From Gaiellasilicea sp963765705 (GTDB taxonomy: Bacteria; Actinomycetota; Thermoleophilia; Gaiellales; Gaiellaceae), in the NCBI GenBank assembly GCA_963765705.1, contig CAVXXJ010000004.1, forward strand, positions 159,391 to 223,390: a DNA stretch of 64,000 nucleotides, read 5' to 3'. The position numbers and the translations under genes were made by a program. The notes below the pieces were generated by a model. That model did not search any database. It was not told the origin of the DNA and saw only the letters and a list, made by a program, of their open reading frames with translations. Shown here in pieces: positions 33,240 through 42,246 of this stretch (positions are counted from its first letter, which is position 1; each line of letters begins with the position of its first letter).

Positions 33240-34087
33240 CGCCGAAGCAGTGGCCTCGTCAGACAGGTGGGGCCGCCGTCGCCCTTGCGCGAGATCTCGT
33301 CGCCGCGGTACGTGAGCACCTCGACACCCGCGGCCTCCATCCGGCGGCGCGTCTCGTCGTTTCCCTCAAGCGCGAGCGCATGCCGAGGGCCGAGCGCGAG
33401 CACGTTCGGGCCCATCGTCTCGAACTCCTCGTCCGGCACCTCGACGACCTCGATCCCGCGCTCGTGCAGGAGCTCCATCAGCCGCACCGGCGCGAGCCGC
33501 GGATAGACGAGTGCGAGATCCTCGTCGAGCGGTGAGATCAGGCTCATCAGGTGCATCACCTCCGCGCGCCCGTTCCAGTGCGGGAGATCGTAGGAGAGAA
33601 CGTCGGCGTCGGGGAAGAGAGCAGCGAGCTGCTCGACGCCGGCGGCGTTCGTGCGGTAGCCGCGGCCGACGAGCAGTGTCTCCCGGTCGAGCCAGAGCGT
33701 GTCACCGCCGTCGATCGTCCCCGGCGCCTCGATGCGGCCGGCGATCGGGATTCCAGCCTGGGCGAGATCGTCCTCGAGCGCCTCCGGCTCGCCCAGCCGC
33801 TCCTCCTTTCCCGGACGCAGCAGCACGGCGCCGCGCTCTCCGACGAGCAGCGGGTCGTACGCGTAGATCGCGTCGGGGTTGCCGCGCTCGCCCTCCGTCA
33901 CGATTACCTCGGCCCCGGCGCCTTCGAGGATCTCGCGCAGCGCCTCGTGCTCGGCCACAGCCGCGGCGAGATTCGGCTCCGAGCGCCAGCCGTACTCGCG
34001 CCAGCGAACGGCGTCGGCGGCCTGCGGCGGCCGCACGAGCACGCGCAGCAGCGGCTGGGTCATCGATCGCGATCCGTAAGTGCTCAT
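33236..34087 (-). CDS. Dimethylargininase/arginine deiminase-family amidinotransferase-fold enzyme
   Basis: From the ATG at 34087 the product is 283 residues with the guanidine-modifying enzyme fold: GTIDGGDTLWLDRETLLVG, LPHWNGRAEVMHLMSLISP (catalytic His) and a C-terminal catalytic Cys in KGDGGPTCLTRPLLRR. This fits DDAH, which hydrolyses N-methylated arginines to citrulline and methylamines, or a related deiminase. It overlaps the SGNH gene by ATGA and sits downstream of the liv/aminotransferase genes, possibly in amino-acid scavenging. Confidence 0.88.
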   Translation of the reverse strand: MSTYGSRSMTQPLLRVLVRPPQAADAVRWREYGWRSEPNLAAAVAEHEALREILEGAGAEVIVTEGERGNPDAIYAYDPLLVGERGAVLLRPGKEERLGEPEALEDDLAQAGIPIAGRIEAPGTIDGGDTLWLDRETLLVGRGYRTNAAGVEQLAALFPDADVLSYDLPHWNGRAEVMHLMSLISPLDEDLALVYPRLAPVRLMELLHERGIEVVEVPDEEFETMGPNVLALGPRHALALEGNDETRRRMEAAGVEVLTYRGDEISRKGDGGPTCLTRPLLRR

Positions 34088-34719
34088 GGCAGGCGGAAGG
34101 CTAGCTCGCCCAGCCGCCGATAGCCGTCGACTGATGGATGATCGCCCTCGATCGTCCAGTCCTCGCGCATCCGGCCGGGCCGCTCCGGATCCTCCAGCGT
34201 CTCGTGGAACGGCAGCACCGGCACTCCCATACTCTCGACGAGCGCGTTGAGCTCGCGGATCCGAGCCTCGGCTTCCGGCCAGCCGTTGTTCCAGGGGAGG
34301 ACGTTCGCGACCGCGACCCGCAGGCCGAGCTCGAGGCCGCGATCGATCATCGTGCGGAGGTTCGCCGCAGCGTCGGCGACGGGCCGCCCTTGCACGATGT
34401 CGTTGATGCCGCCCTGGACGACCAGCACCTCGGCGCCCGCAACGGCGTCGTCCAGCCACGTTGCGATCTCGTCGGTGCGCTTGCCGTAGACCGCGCGAAC
34501 CGTGAACCGCAGCCGCGGGTCCGCGGCCGCCGCAGCAGCGGGCCAGCCGATCTCAGAGTCGCCGTCCCAGGGCGAGCCGGCCGTGATCGAGTCGCCGATC
34601 GCGGCGACGCGGATTTCCGGTACGCCGAGCAGGGCCCTTAGCCGGTAGAGCGCAGCTGCTGCGCCGTCTGGTTGTGCTCCGGCGAGCCGGGCTCGAGCCG
34701 TTCGAGCGCGTCGTGCCAC
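34084..34719 (-). CDS. SGNH/GDSL hydrolase (start uncertain)
   Basis: The SGNH motifs are visible: block I RVAAIGDSITAGSPWDGDSE, block III VVQGGINDIVQGR and block V DHPSVDGYRR. The enzyme is a small esterase or lipase-like hydrolase. The GTG at 34719 gives 211 residues but overlaps the TPR gene by 82 bp. The family normally starts just before RVAAIGDS at about 34615, where no standard start codon exists, so the true start or an indel is unresolved. Confidence 0.8.
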   Translation of the reverse strand: MARRARTARARLAGAQPDGAAAALYRLRALLGVPEIRVAAIGDSITAGSPWDGDSEIGWPAAAAAADPRLRFTVRAVYGKRTDEIATWLDDAVAGAEVLVVQGGINDIVQGRPVADAAANLRTMIDRGLELGLRVAVANVLPWNNGWPEAEARIRELNALVESMGVPVLPFHETLEDPERPGRMREDWTIEGDHPSVDGYRRLGELAFRLP

Positions 34720-35399
34720 GTGGCCCGCGCCTGCTCGTCCTGGCCCTGGCCGAGGTGCAGCGAGCCGAGATTGGCGAGCACGCGGCCGGCGCCGTGGCTG
34801 TCGCCCAGCTCCGAGAGGAGCGCCGCAGCTGTCTCGTACGAGTCGACAGCGCCCGCCTCGTCGCCCATGCGGGCCTGAGTCAGGCCGATGCCGTTGAGCG
34901 TCAGCGCCTCGTTTCGCCGGTCGCCCAGCGCCCGGAAGGTCTCGAGTGCCCGCTCCGCGTCCGCGAGCGCTTCCTCATACCAGCCCGCCTGACGCAGGTC
35001 GGCTGCCTGCTCGTTCAGGCGCACGGCCTCGGCACGCCGGCGGACCTTCGTCAGGTCCTGGCGCACGGACTTGGACGCGGCGGCCGCCAGCCCGCTTGCG
35101 GACGTCGCAGCCCGCCGGCCGGCCCGCGCAGCCGACTCGCTGCGTCGTACGGCGGTGTGGCGGAGCCCCTGCCAGTCGATCCGTGCGAACCGGGCCGACA
35201 CTGCGCGGGAGCCACGGAGCAGCGCAGGCCTCATTGCCGGTCCCTCGAGCGCGAGCGCCGCGACCCCCAGCAGCCCCCCGATCACGATCACGACGTAGAG
35301 CGGCCTGAACCCGATGGTGATCAGGAGGGCGCCCCAGAACACGCCGAATGCGACCAGTGCGGCAAGCCGCTGCCGATTGCGAGAGAGCTCTCGCGACAT
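34638..35399 (-). CDS. Tetratricopeptide-repeat membrane protein
   Basis: The ATG at 35399 gives 253 residues. Two transmembrane helices near the N-terminus (LAALVAFGVFWGALLITIG, YVVIVIGGLLGVAALAL) are followed by a basic linker and about three TPRs (GWYEEALADAERALETFRAL, ALTLNGIGLTQARMGDEAGA, HGAGRVLANLGSLHLGQGQ). A membrane-anchored cytoplasmic scaffold is likely. It lies 12 bp downstream of the aminotransferase gene. Confidence 0.8.
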   Translation of the reverse strand: MSRELSRNRQRLAALVAFGVFWGALLITIGFRPLYVVIVIGGLLGVAALALEGPAMRPALLRGSRAVSARFARIDWQGLRHTAVRRSESAARAGRRAATSASGLAAAASKSVRQDLTKVRRRAEAVRLNEQAADLRQAGWYEEALADAERALETFRALGDRRNEALTLNGIGLTQARMGDEAGAVDSYETAAALLSELGDSHGAGRVLANLGSLHLGQGQDEQARATWHDALERLEPGSPEHNQTAQQLRSTG

Positions 35400-35410
35400 C
35401 CGTTGAAAGG

Positions 35411-36547
35411 CTAAAGGATCAGTCGGCGGTTGCGCGCCAGTGAGGCGAGGACGGCGTCGATGTCCTCGTCGGTGTTGTAGAGGTGCAGCGAGACGCGGAG
35501 GTTGGAGTCGCGCTCGGAGGCGACGACGCCGTCCTCGGCGACCGCCGCGACGAGCGCGGGCGCGTCGGTGGAGCGGATGCAGACGAGCGGGCCGAGCGGC
35601 TGCGCCGCGACCGTCGCGCCCACTTCGCCGAGGCCGCCGACCAGCCGCTCGACGAGACCGCGGACATGAGCCTGGATCACGGGCACCCCGGCTTCCGCGA
35701 TCAGCCCGACTCCGGCGACGCCGGCGTAGATGTTCGGCACCGGCGGCGTGCCCGCGTCGAAGCGCCGGCCGCTCCGGTGCGGTCGGTAGCGCTCGATCTG
35801 CATGTCGAACACGTTCTCGTCCGCGAACCAGCCCGTCTGCACCGGCACGAGCTCCTCGACGAGACCAGGCCGCAGCGCCATGAAGGCCAGGCCGGCCGAG
35901 GCGAGGAGGTACTTGACGGTGCCGCCGACGACGACGTCGCCGGCTTTCGCCGCCTCGAGCGGGATCGCACCGATTCCCTGATAGCCGTCGACGAGCATCA
36001 GCGCGCCGTGCTCGCGGGCGAGACCGTAGATCGCTTCGACGTCGTGCACGGCGCCCGTGCGGAAGGAGACGAGCGTCGAGGCGACGAGGGCGGTCCGCTC
36101 GTCGATCGCGGCCGCGTACGCCTCGGGATGCGGCTCGACCTGCACGACCTCGGCGCCGCGGAGCTCCTGCGCGTGCGCGATCTGGCCCACCGTCGGAAAC
36201 TCGTTCTCCGAGATGACGATCCGGTTCCGCTCGCCCCTGAACTGCAGCGCGCTCACGAGACCGCTGATCGCCGCCGACACCGACGTCTGGATCGCGACGT
36301 CGTCGGGCGAGGCGCCGAGCAGCCCGCCGAACGCCGCCCGCGCCGTCTCGGAGCGCTCGACCCAGTGCTCCCACTCGGCGCCGTTCGCATCCCAGCCGTC
36401 GAGGTACTCCTCGTAGGCCGCGCGAACGACATCCGAGAGCGCGCCCTGCGAGCACGAGTTGACGTAGACCTTGTCGCGGAAGACCGGGAACCGCCCGCGA
36501 ATCGCCTCGCCGACAGGAACGACCGGTAACGTGTCCTCAGCGGCCAA
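35411..36547 (-). CDS. Class V PLP-dependent aminotransferase/cysteine desulfurase-like enzyme
   Basis: The TTG at 36547, overlapping the LivF stop by 11 bp, gives 378 residues. No ATG or GTG lies in the upstream part. The fold is clear: YVNSCSQGALSDVVRAAYEE, PLP-Asp in LMLVDGYQGIGAIPLEA and the Schiff-base Lys in VVGGTVKYLLAS. C-terminal RVSLHLYNTDEDID is typical of the class. It follows the liv importer directly and may deaminate or desulfurise the imported amino acid. The reaction cannot be specified. Confidence 0.88.
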   Translation of the reverse strand: MAAEDTLPVVPVGEAIRGRFPVFRDKVYVNSCSQGALSDVVRAAYEEYLDGWDANGAEWEHWVERSETARAAFGGLLGASPDDVAIQTSVSAAISGLVSALQFRGERNRIVISENEFPTVGQIAHAQELRGAEVVQVEPHPEAYAAAIDERTALVASTLVSFRTGAVHDVEAIYGLAREHGALMLVDGYQGIGAIPLEAAKAGDVVVGGTVKYLLASAGLAFMALRPGLVEELVPVQTGWFADENVFDMQIERYRPHRSGRRFDAGTPPVPNIYAGVAGVGLIAEAGVPVIQAHVRGLVERLVGGLGEVGATVAAQPLGPLVCIRSTDAPALVAAVAEDGVVASERDSNLRVSLHLYNTDEDIDAVLASLARNRRLIL

Positions 36548-37262
36548 GATAGGCCTTGCGGAGCTCCTCGTTCTGGAGCAGGTCTCCCGCCTTTCCCTCG
36601 AGGACGATCCGGCCCGTCGAGAGCACGTAGCCACGGTCTGCGATCGAGAGGGACACGTTCGCGTTCTGCTCGACGACGAGCATCGCCACACCCGACTCGT
36701 GCACCTGCTTGATGATCTCGAAGCTCCGCTCGACGAGGATCGGCGCCAGCCCCATCGAGGGCTCGTCCATCAACAGCAGCCTCGGCTTCGACATCAGCGC
36801 GCGGCCCATCGCGAGCATCTGCTGCTCGCCGCCGGACATCGTCCCGGCCAGCTGCTTGCGCCGCTCGTAGAGCAGGGGAAAGAGCGTGTAGACGCGCTCG
36901 AACTCCTCCTTCAGATCGGCCTTGGGCCGCAGGTAGGCGCCCATCTCCAGGTTCTCGAGCACGGTCATCGGCGCGAAGACGCGCCGGTTCTCGGGCACGA
37001 TCGCGAGCCCGCGCGCGATCCGGTGCGCGGTCGGCCGGCGGCTGATCTCCTCGCCGGCGAAGTGGACCGAGCCGTTGCGCGGGGAGACGATCCCGAGGAT
37101 CGTCTTCAGCGTCGTCGACTTGCCGGAGGCGTTGCCGCCGAGCAGGCAGACGAGCTCGCCCTCCGCGACATGGAGGTCGACGCCCTGGAGAATGTGGATC
37201 TGGCCGTAGTAGGTGTCGACGGCCTTCAGCTCGAGCAGCGCGGTCCGGGGTGGTGGCGTCAC
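36537..37262 (-). CDS. livF: Branched-chain amino acid-type ABC transporter ATP-binding protein LivF
   Basis: The 241-residue ATPase has Walker A LLGGNASGKSTTLK, signature TMSGGEQQMLAMGRAL and Walker B LLLMDEPSMGLAP, with the LivF-like ALLELKAVDTYYGQIHILQG start. It pairs with LivG (4-bp overlap) to power the LivHM permease. The operon order livK-livH-livM-livG-livF is classical for HAAT-family importers. Confidence 0.93.
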   Translation of the reverse strand: MTPPPRTALLELKAVDTYYGQIHILQGVDLHVAEGELVCLLGGNASGKSTTLKTILGIVSPRNGSVHFAGEEISRRPTAHRIARGLAIVPENRRVFAPMTVLENLEMGAYLRPKADLKEEFERVYTLFPLLYERRKQLAGTMSGGEQQMLAMGRALMSKPRLLLMDEPSMGLAPILVERSFEIIKQVHESGVAMLVVEQNANVSLSIADRGYVLSTGRIVLEGKAGDLLQNEELRKAYLGR

Positions 37263-38047
37263 TTCGTCGCCGTCGCCTTCGTACCCAGGTACGCCTCGAC
37301 GACGCGCGCATCCGTCGCCACGGCCACGAAGGTCCCCTCCGCGATCTTGACGCCGTGGTCGAGCGCGACGACGCGGTCGGAGATACCTTCGACGACGTGC
37401 ATGTCGTGCTCGATGACGAGGATCGTGTAGCCGCCGTCGGTGCGGAGCTGCGCGATCAGCTCGGTGATCTCGTGCGTCTCCTTCGGGTTCATCCCCGCGG
37501 CGGGCTCGTCGAGCAGGAGCAGCTTCGCGCCGGTCGCCGTCGCGCGCGCGATCTCCAGCCGCCGCCGGTTCGCATACGAGAGCGAGTACGCGGGCTGATC
37601 CCAGCGGTACCCCATCAGCCGCTGCCCGAAGAACGCGAGCTTCTCCTCGGCGAGCGCGTTGATCTCGCGCTCCTCCCGGCGCATGCCCGGCGTCCGCAGG
37701 ATCGAGCGGACGACGCCGGCGCGGGTGCGGCCGTACGCCGCGGCCATCACGTTCTCCTTCACCGACATGTTCAGGAACAGCCGCAGCGTCTGGAACGTAC
37801 GAGCGACCCCGAGCCGTGTGATCTGGTGCGGCGGCAGGCCGACGAGCGACCGCCCCTCGAGCAGGATCTCGCCCGCGTCGGGCTCGTAGACACCGGTGAC
37901 GAGGTTGAAGAGCGTCGTCTTGCCGGCGCCGTTCGGCCCGATCACGCTGACGATCTCGCCCTCGTCGACGTGCAGGTCGAGGCCGTCGATCACCTGCAGT
38001 CCCCCGAACGCCTTCGCGATCCCCTTCAGCTCCAGCAGCTTGGGCAT
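37259..38047 (-). CDS. livG: Branched-chain amino acid-type ABC transporter ATP-binding protein LivG
   Basis: The ATG at 38047 gives 262 residues. Motifs are Walker A VIGPNGAGKTTLFN, a modified signature AYSLSYANRRRLEIARA and Walker B KLLLLDEPAAGMNP, plus the BCA_ABC C-terminal tail (VAVATDARVVEAYLG). In the signature, the usual LSGGQ is replaced by LSYAN, as in genuine LivG proteins. It overlaps LivM by one base and LivF by four. Confidence 0.93.
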   Translation of the reverse strand: MPKLLELKGIAKAFGGLQVIDGLDLHVDEGEIVSVIGPNGAGKTTLFNLVTGVYEPDAGEILLEGRSLVGLPPHQITRLGVARTFQTLRLFLNMSVKENVMAAAYGRTRAGVVRSILRTPGMRREEREINALAEEKLAFFGQRLMGYRWDQPAYSLSYANRRRLEIARATATGAKLLLLDEPAAGMNPKETHEITELIAQLRTDGGYTILVIEHDMHVVEGISDRVVALDHGVKIAEGTFVAVATDARVVEAYLGTKATATK

Positions 38048-39522
38048 CAGACGATCTCCACGCGGGCGGTGCCGAACAACCCCTGGGGCCGCGCAGCCAT
38101 CAGCGCGACCAGCATCGCGCCGATCAGGATGTAGCGCGAGACGGCCGGCTGCACGACCATCACGTTCTCCCAGACGCAGACCGAGACGTAGAAAACGGGG
38201 ATGTAGGCGAGCGTCCGCCACCAGCCGCGGAGCAGTGTTATCCCGAGGATCGCCGCAACGAGGAGGAGGTAGGCCGCGCGGCCGACTTCGACCGGGTCGG
38301 CGGGCAGCAGGACCCACGAGTCGACGAGCCGGTCGATCCAGGTGGCTCCCACGACCTCGGCCGAGGTGCCGCGCTCCCAGAACGCGTCTGCGAGCGCGTG
38401 GACGACGAACCCGAAGACGATCGTCCCCGCGACCACCGTCGCCCAGCGCCAGAGCGGCTTGATCACGAACGGAAGCGTGAGGATGAGGAGACCGAAGAAG
38501 ATCCAGCTCGCGTCCTCGGGCGTGCGCAGCGCTTCGAGCGAGACGTTGATCGCGATCGCCCCGATCGCGACGCCCGGGAGGCTGCCGAAGCCGCCGAGGA
38601 TGACCATCGCGTAGAGCGTGATCAGCAGCGTCAGGTCGAAGTTGACCGGGAAGACGGCGCCCTGCGACGCGGCGAGGAGGGTTCCCGTCAGGCCGGCGAC
38701 GCCCGCGCCGAACGCGAAGGCGAGCAGCTTCAGCCGGTTCACGGGCATGCTCATCAGCTCGGCTGCGAGCGGATCCTCGCGGAGCGCGCGCCAGGCGCGA
38801 CCGGTCCGCGAGCTGTTCACGAACGCGAGCCCCACGAAGACGAGGACGAAGGCGCCGAGCGAGAGGTAGAAGTAGTCGTCGAGCGACTCCGCCCGCCAGC
38901 CGAAGAACCGCATCGGGTCGATGTCTGAGATCCCGTTCGGCCCGCGGGTGAAGTTGACCGCGCCGTCGTGGAAGGGCACGTTGAGGCGGTCGGCGTTGAG
39001 CAGGATCGTCAGGAACAGCTGCAGGAAGAAGAGCGTCACGATCGCCAGGTAGTCGCCGACGAGCCTCCGCGACGGCAGCCCGACGAGGAAGCCGAGCAGC
39101 ACCGTCGCCGCGACGACGACCGGAATCACCCACTGCGCCTGCCAGTGCACGCCGAAGTGGCCGGAAGCGAGCATTGCGTAGCCGTACGCGCCGAAGCCGA
39201 AGAAGGCGATGTAGCCGAGGTCGAGCAAGCCCGCCCAGCCGACCGCGACGTTGAGCCCGAGCGCAAGCAGCATGAAGATCAGCGTGTCGATCCCGACCTG
39301 CATCAGATAGCCGGAGTTCGTGAAGAGCGGGAAGAGGGCGATCGGGAGGACGAGGAATGGCAGCTTGGCCCAGGTCGGGACGCGCTCGAGGCGCGCGCGC
39401 AACTCACCCTGCCAGCCGGACTCGCCGCTGCCGGCGACGCGCTCGACCCACTCGTCGACCCCGACGCGCGGGCGGTCGGCCGCGTCGGGCGGCGCCGGGA
39501 GGTCTTTGCCCTCGTCGCTCAT
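38047..39522 (-). CDS. livM: Branched-chain amino acid-type ABC permease LivM (long form)
   Basis: The 491-residue membrane protein contains the LivM core (LALGLNVAVGWAGLLDLGYIAF, GDYLAIVTLFFLQLFLTILL, LMSMPVNRLKLLAFAFGAGVA). It is longer than typical LivM (about 330-430). The extra parts are a hydrophilic N-terminus of about 50 residues and a long C-terminal segment with several more helices (about 360-480). It forms the translocation path with LivH. Confidence 0.9.
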   Translation of the reverse strand: MSDEGKDLPAPPDAADRPRVGVDEWVERVAGSGESGWQGELRARLERVPTWAKLPFLVLPIALFPLFTNSGYLMQVGIDTLIFMLLALGLNVAVGWAGLLDLGYIAFFGFGAYGYAMLASGHFGVHWQAQWVIPVVVAATVLLGFLVGLPSRRLVGDYLAIVTLFFLQLFLTILLNADRLNVPFHDGAVNFTRGPNGISDIDPMRFFGWRAESLDDYFYLSLGAFVLVFVGLAFVNSSRTGRAWRALREDPLAAELMSMPVNRLKLLAFAFGAGVAGLTGTLLAASQGAVFPVNFDLTLLITLYAMVILGGFGSLPGVAIGAIAINVSLEALRTPEDASWIFFGLLILTLPFVIKPLWRWATVVAGTIVFGFVVHALADAFWERGTSAEVVGATWIDRLVDSWVLLPADPVEVGRAAYLLLVAAILGITLLRGWWRTLAYIPVFYVSVCVWENVMVVQPAVSRYILIGAMLVALMAARPQGLFGTARVEIV

Positions 39523-40442
39523 ACCTTGCTCACCGCCGCCTTTCCGAAGAGCCCGCTCGGGCGGAAGATCATCACGACGATCAGGATCGAGAAGACGATC
39601 AGATCCTTGAATGTATTCGAGACGTAGCCGGCCGCAAACGCCTCCGCGAGCCCGATGAAAAGGCCGCCGAACATCGCGCCCGGGATCGAGCCGATCCCGC
39701 CGACGACCGCGGCCGTGAAGCCCTTCAGCCCGTAGTTGAAGCCCATGAAGTGGTTGATCTGGCCGAAGACCAGCCCGACGAGGACGCCGGCCGCCCCGGC
39801 GAGCGCCGAGCCGATGAAGAACGTCTTCACGATCACCTTGTCGACGTCGATCCCCATCATCGCCGCCGCCTCGCGGTCGTACGCAGTCGCCTGCATCGCC
39901 TTGCCGAGCTTCGTCCGCTTCACGAGGGCGTAGAGCCCGACCATCATCGCGAAGGCGGACGCGATCACGACCAGCCGGATGATCCAGACGTTGAGGACGC
40001 CGACATGGAGCCCGGTGAAGGGATCGACGAGATCGAACGTGTCGTAGCTCCTGAAGTCTGCGCCCCAGAGCAGGAGGACGGTGTTCTGGATGAAGAAGGA
40101 GACGCCGAGCGCGCTGATCAGCGGCGCGATCCGCGGCGCGTTCCGCAGCGGCCGGTAGGCGAACCGCTCGATCGCGACGCCGAGAAAGCCGCCGCCGATC
40201 ATCGACGCGATCATCATCAGGGCGATCAGGACCACGACCGGCACGCTCGGGTCGAGCGAGCCGCCGAGCTGGCCGAGCACGCCCCAGCCGATGAAAGCGC
40301 CGACCATGAGCACGTCCCCGTGCGCGAAGTTCAGCAGCTTGAGGATGCCGTAGACCATCGAGAACCCGAGCGCGACGAGCGCGTACACGCTGCCGAGCGT
40401 CGTCCCGTTGACGATGATCTGGACGAGTTTTTCCCAGTCCAA
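39519..40442 (-). CDS. livH: Branched-chain amino acid-type ABC permease LivH
   Basis: The 307-residue permease has the family signature LVALGFSMVYGILKLLNFAH near its N-terminus and ALAGAAGVLVGLVFGQINHF further on, with about eight transmembrane helices. Length is normal. It is separated from livK by a strong hairpin, which usually lowers permease expression relative to the binding protein. It overlaps LivM by 4 bp. Confidence 0.93.
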   Translation of the reverse strand: MDWEKLVQIIVNGTTLGSVYALVALGFSMVYGILKLLNFAHGDVLMVGAFIGWGVLGQLGGSLDPSVPVVVLIALMMIASMIGGGFLGVAIERFAYRPLRNAPRIAPLISALGVSFFIQNTVLLLWGADFRSYDTFDLVDPFTGLHVGVLNVWIIRLVVIASAFAMMVGLYALVKRTKLGKAMQATAYDREAAAMMGIDVDKVIVKTFFIGSALAGAAGVLVGLVFGQINHFMGFNYGLKGFTAAVVGGIGSIPGAMFGGLFIGLAEAFAAGYVSNTFKDLIVFSILIVVMIFRPSGLFGKAAVSKV

Positions 40443-40454
40443 GGCGCGCCTACT

Positions 40455-40501
40455 CTCTCATGGCGAAGGGGCCCGCGTTCACGAGCCCCTTCGCCTGAGA
40501 G
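40455..40501 (-). terminator. Intercistronic hairpin between livK and livH
   Basis: A perfect 11-bp stem GGCGAAGGGGC / GCCCCTTCGCC (40462-40472 and 40485-40495) is extended by CTCTCA/TGAGAG through one bulged base. No U-run follows. In this position it probably acts as a partial terminator or 3'-end stabiliser that raises LivK over the membrane subunits. Confidence 0.7.
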
Positions 40502-40510
40502 CCAACTGGT

Positions 40511-41665
40511 TCAGCCTGCGAGCGTGTACCGCCCGTTCGTGATCTTGAACACGTAGAACTTCGCGCCTGCGACGTCACCCTTGGAGGTGAACCTCACCTG
40601 GCCGCCGAGAATCGACGGCAGCCGCGTGCGCTTCACGTTGGCGGAGACTTCCGCCCGCGTCGCCCTACCGTCCTGGCACGCCGTGTTGATCGCGGACATC
40701 AGTACCCAGGTCGCCATGTAGCTCGGCGGCCCGAACGTGCCGAACGTCTTGTTCTTCGAGAAGGCGTTGTAGGCCTTCACCGTGGCGGCGCCGCCGCGGA
40801 CGAGCCGGATGTCCGGCGCGAACGAGGAGACATAGCCGTTCCGCGGCTTGAACACGCCCGGCGAGTACGCGCCGTCGGTGCCGAGGACGACCGCCCTCTT
40901 CCCCTGCTCCCGGAGCTGCTGGGAGAGCGTCTGAGCCGCCGCCGCCGTCTGCGTGGCGAACACCACCACGTCGACGTCGTTGCCCACGTTCGTGACGAGC
41001 GACGAGAAGTCGGTGTCGGTGGCCGCGACGGACTCCGTCTGGACCTGCACCCTCTTCAGCCGGAACCGGTATGCGACACCCTTCGAGAGCGCCGTCGAGT
41101 AGTCGTCCTGCGAGTCGATGACGACGACCTTCTTCGCCTTCAGCTTCGTGACGGCGAAGTTGACGATGCTCGGTGACTGCACGAAGTCGTTCGGCACGAC
41201 GCGGAAGAACGTCGGGAACTTGCCGGCCGTCGTGAGGTCGGTTCTCGTCGCGGAGCCGGAGACAGCCGCGAGCTTCGCGGTCTTGAACAGACCGGCACTC
41301 GAGATCACGGCCTGGCTCGTGGACGGGCCGATGACGCCGAGGATGTTCGAGTTCGAGACGAACTGGCGGCCCACCGTGCGGGCCAGGGACGCGGACAGCT
41401 GCGTGTCGCCCTGGACGATCTTGAAGCTCGTCTTGAACTGGCGATTGAACTGCAGCGCCGCGAACCTCGACCAGGAGATCTGCTCCTGGCCCAGGAAGGC
41501 TGCCGGCCCCGTGAGCGGCCCGGCGAACCCGAGTGACGCGCCGCGGCAATTGATCGCCTCGGCGGCCGTCGGGCCCGCGCTCTCCGCCGGGCGTGCGATC
41601 GCCGTCGCGGCAATCGTGGCCGCGACGAGGAACGCAACCCCGAGAGCGATTGATACTCGTTTCAT
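40511..41665 (-). CDS. livK: Amino acid-type ABC transporter substrate-binding protein LivK
   Basis: The ATG at 41665 follows a perfect AAAGGAGGA site 7 nt away. The product has 384 residues with a signal peptide (MKRVSIALGVAFLVAATIAA, cleavage near IARPAES) and the Leu/Ile/Val-binding periplasmic fold: SLGFAGPLTGPAAFLG, ILGVIGPSTSQAVIS, FFRVVPNDFVQSPSIVNF, VVFATQTAAAAQTL. It lacks an obvious lipobox, although an anchored or free form is possible. The ligand could be an amino acid, peptide, amide or urea-like compound. Confidence 0.92.
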   Translation of the reverse strand: MKRVSIALGVAFLVAATIAATAIARPAESAGPTAAEAINCRGASLGFAGPLTGPAAFLGQEQISWSRFAALQFNRQFKTSFKIVQGDTQLSASLARTVGRQFVSNSNILGVIGPSTSQAVISSAGLFKTAKLAAVSGSATRTDLTTAGKFPTFFRVVPNDFVQSPSIVNFAVTKLKAKKVVVIDSQDDYSTALSKGVAYRFRLKRVQVQTESVAATDTDFSSLVTNVGNDVDVVVFATQTAAAAQTLSQQLREQGKRAVVLGTDGAYSPGVFKPRNGYVSSFAPDIRLVRGGAATVKAYNAFSKNKTFGTFGPPSYMATWVLMSAINTACQDGRATRAEVSANVKRTRLPSILGGQVRFTSKGDVAGAKFYVFKITNGRYTLAG

Positions 41666-41736
41666 GTACTTCCTCCTTTGGATGGCAAGACTGTGGTGCC
41701 GAAACTGTGAGAGGAGACGCGGGTGCCGCATGCGCA

Positions 41737-41769
41737 ATCACACAGCGTTCCGTGTGTCATGTCAACAGA
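41737..41769 (-). promoter_or_regulatory. livK: Sigma-70-type promoter of livKHMGF with shared 15-bp element
   Basis: Read on the minus strand, TTGACA (41765-41760) and TGTGAT (41742-41737) are 17 bp apart, giving a leader of about 65-70 nt before livK. The -35 is embedded in TCTGTTGACATGACA. The same 15 bases occur at the promoter of the bicupin gene (44122-44136), suggesting common control. Confidence 0.65.
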
Positions 41770-41839
41770 CCCGGTTCTCTGCCGTTCACCCTGTCCCCCC
41801 TCTAGACTCCGAGGGCGCCGGAAAGTCGGGGACCGGCCC

Positions 41840-42229
41840 TCAGCTGAGGGCGTCGATCCAACCGGCGGTGTCGAGAAACTGGCGGAACTGCGTCGCCTTA
41901 CCGTCCTGAAACGTCCAGACGTGGACGAACGGCACATCGAGCAGCTTCCCCGTTCCCTTCGCGCGTCCGCGGTAGCGCCCGAGCACCACCACGTTGCTGC
42001 CGGCGTCGAGGAAGTCGTCCGGGTCGGCGCTGAACTCGTCCCACCACTCCTCGTCCAGCGGGTCGAAGATCACGCGCCGCACTTCCTCGAGCCCCTTGTA
42101 GAAGCCGCCGTGCGGGAGGCCCTGCGCCTGGTGCCATTCGATCTCCGGATGCATGTCCGCGACCACGGCGTCCATGTCGTCACGGGCGAACGCCTCGTAG
42201 GAGCGACGGGTGGTTGCGACATTGCTCAT
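41840..42229 (-). CDS. SnoaL-like/NTF2-fold protein
   Basis: The 129-residue single domain has the SnoaL-type pattern: RRSYEAFARDDMDAVVADMH, PEIEWHQAQ, GLEEVRRVIFDPLD, VVVLGRYRGRAKGTGK and FVHVWTFQDGKATQFRQFLD. These alpha+beta-barrel proteins are hydrolases, isomerases or ligand binders. It lies 17 bp after the second LivK gene, so it is in the bicupin-livK2 transcript. The function is not predictable. Confidence 0.85.
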   Translation of the reverse strand: MSNVATTRRSYEAFARDDMDAVVADMHPEIEWHQAQGLPHGGFYKGLEEVRRVIFDPLDEEWWDEFSADPDDFLDAGSNVVVLGRYRGRAKGTGKLLDVPFVHVWTFQDGKATQFRQFLDTAGWIDALS

Positions 42230-42246
42230 CGGTGTCGGGTCCCTCT

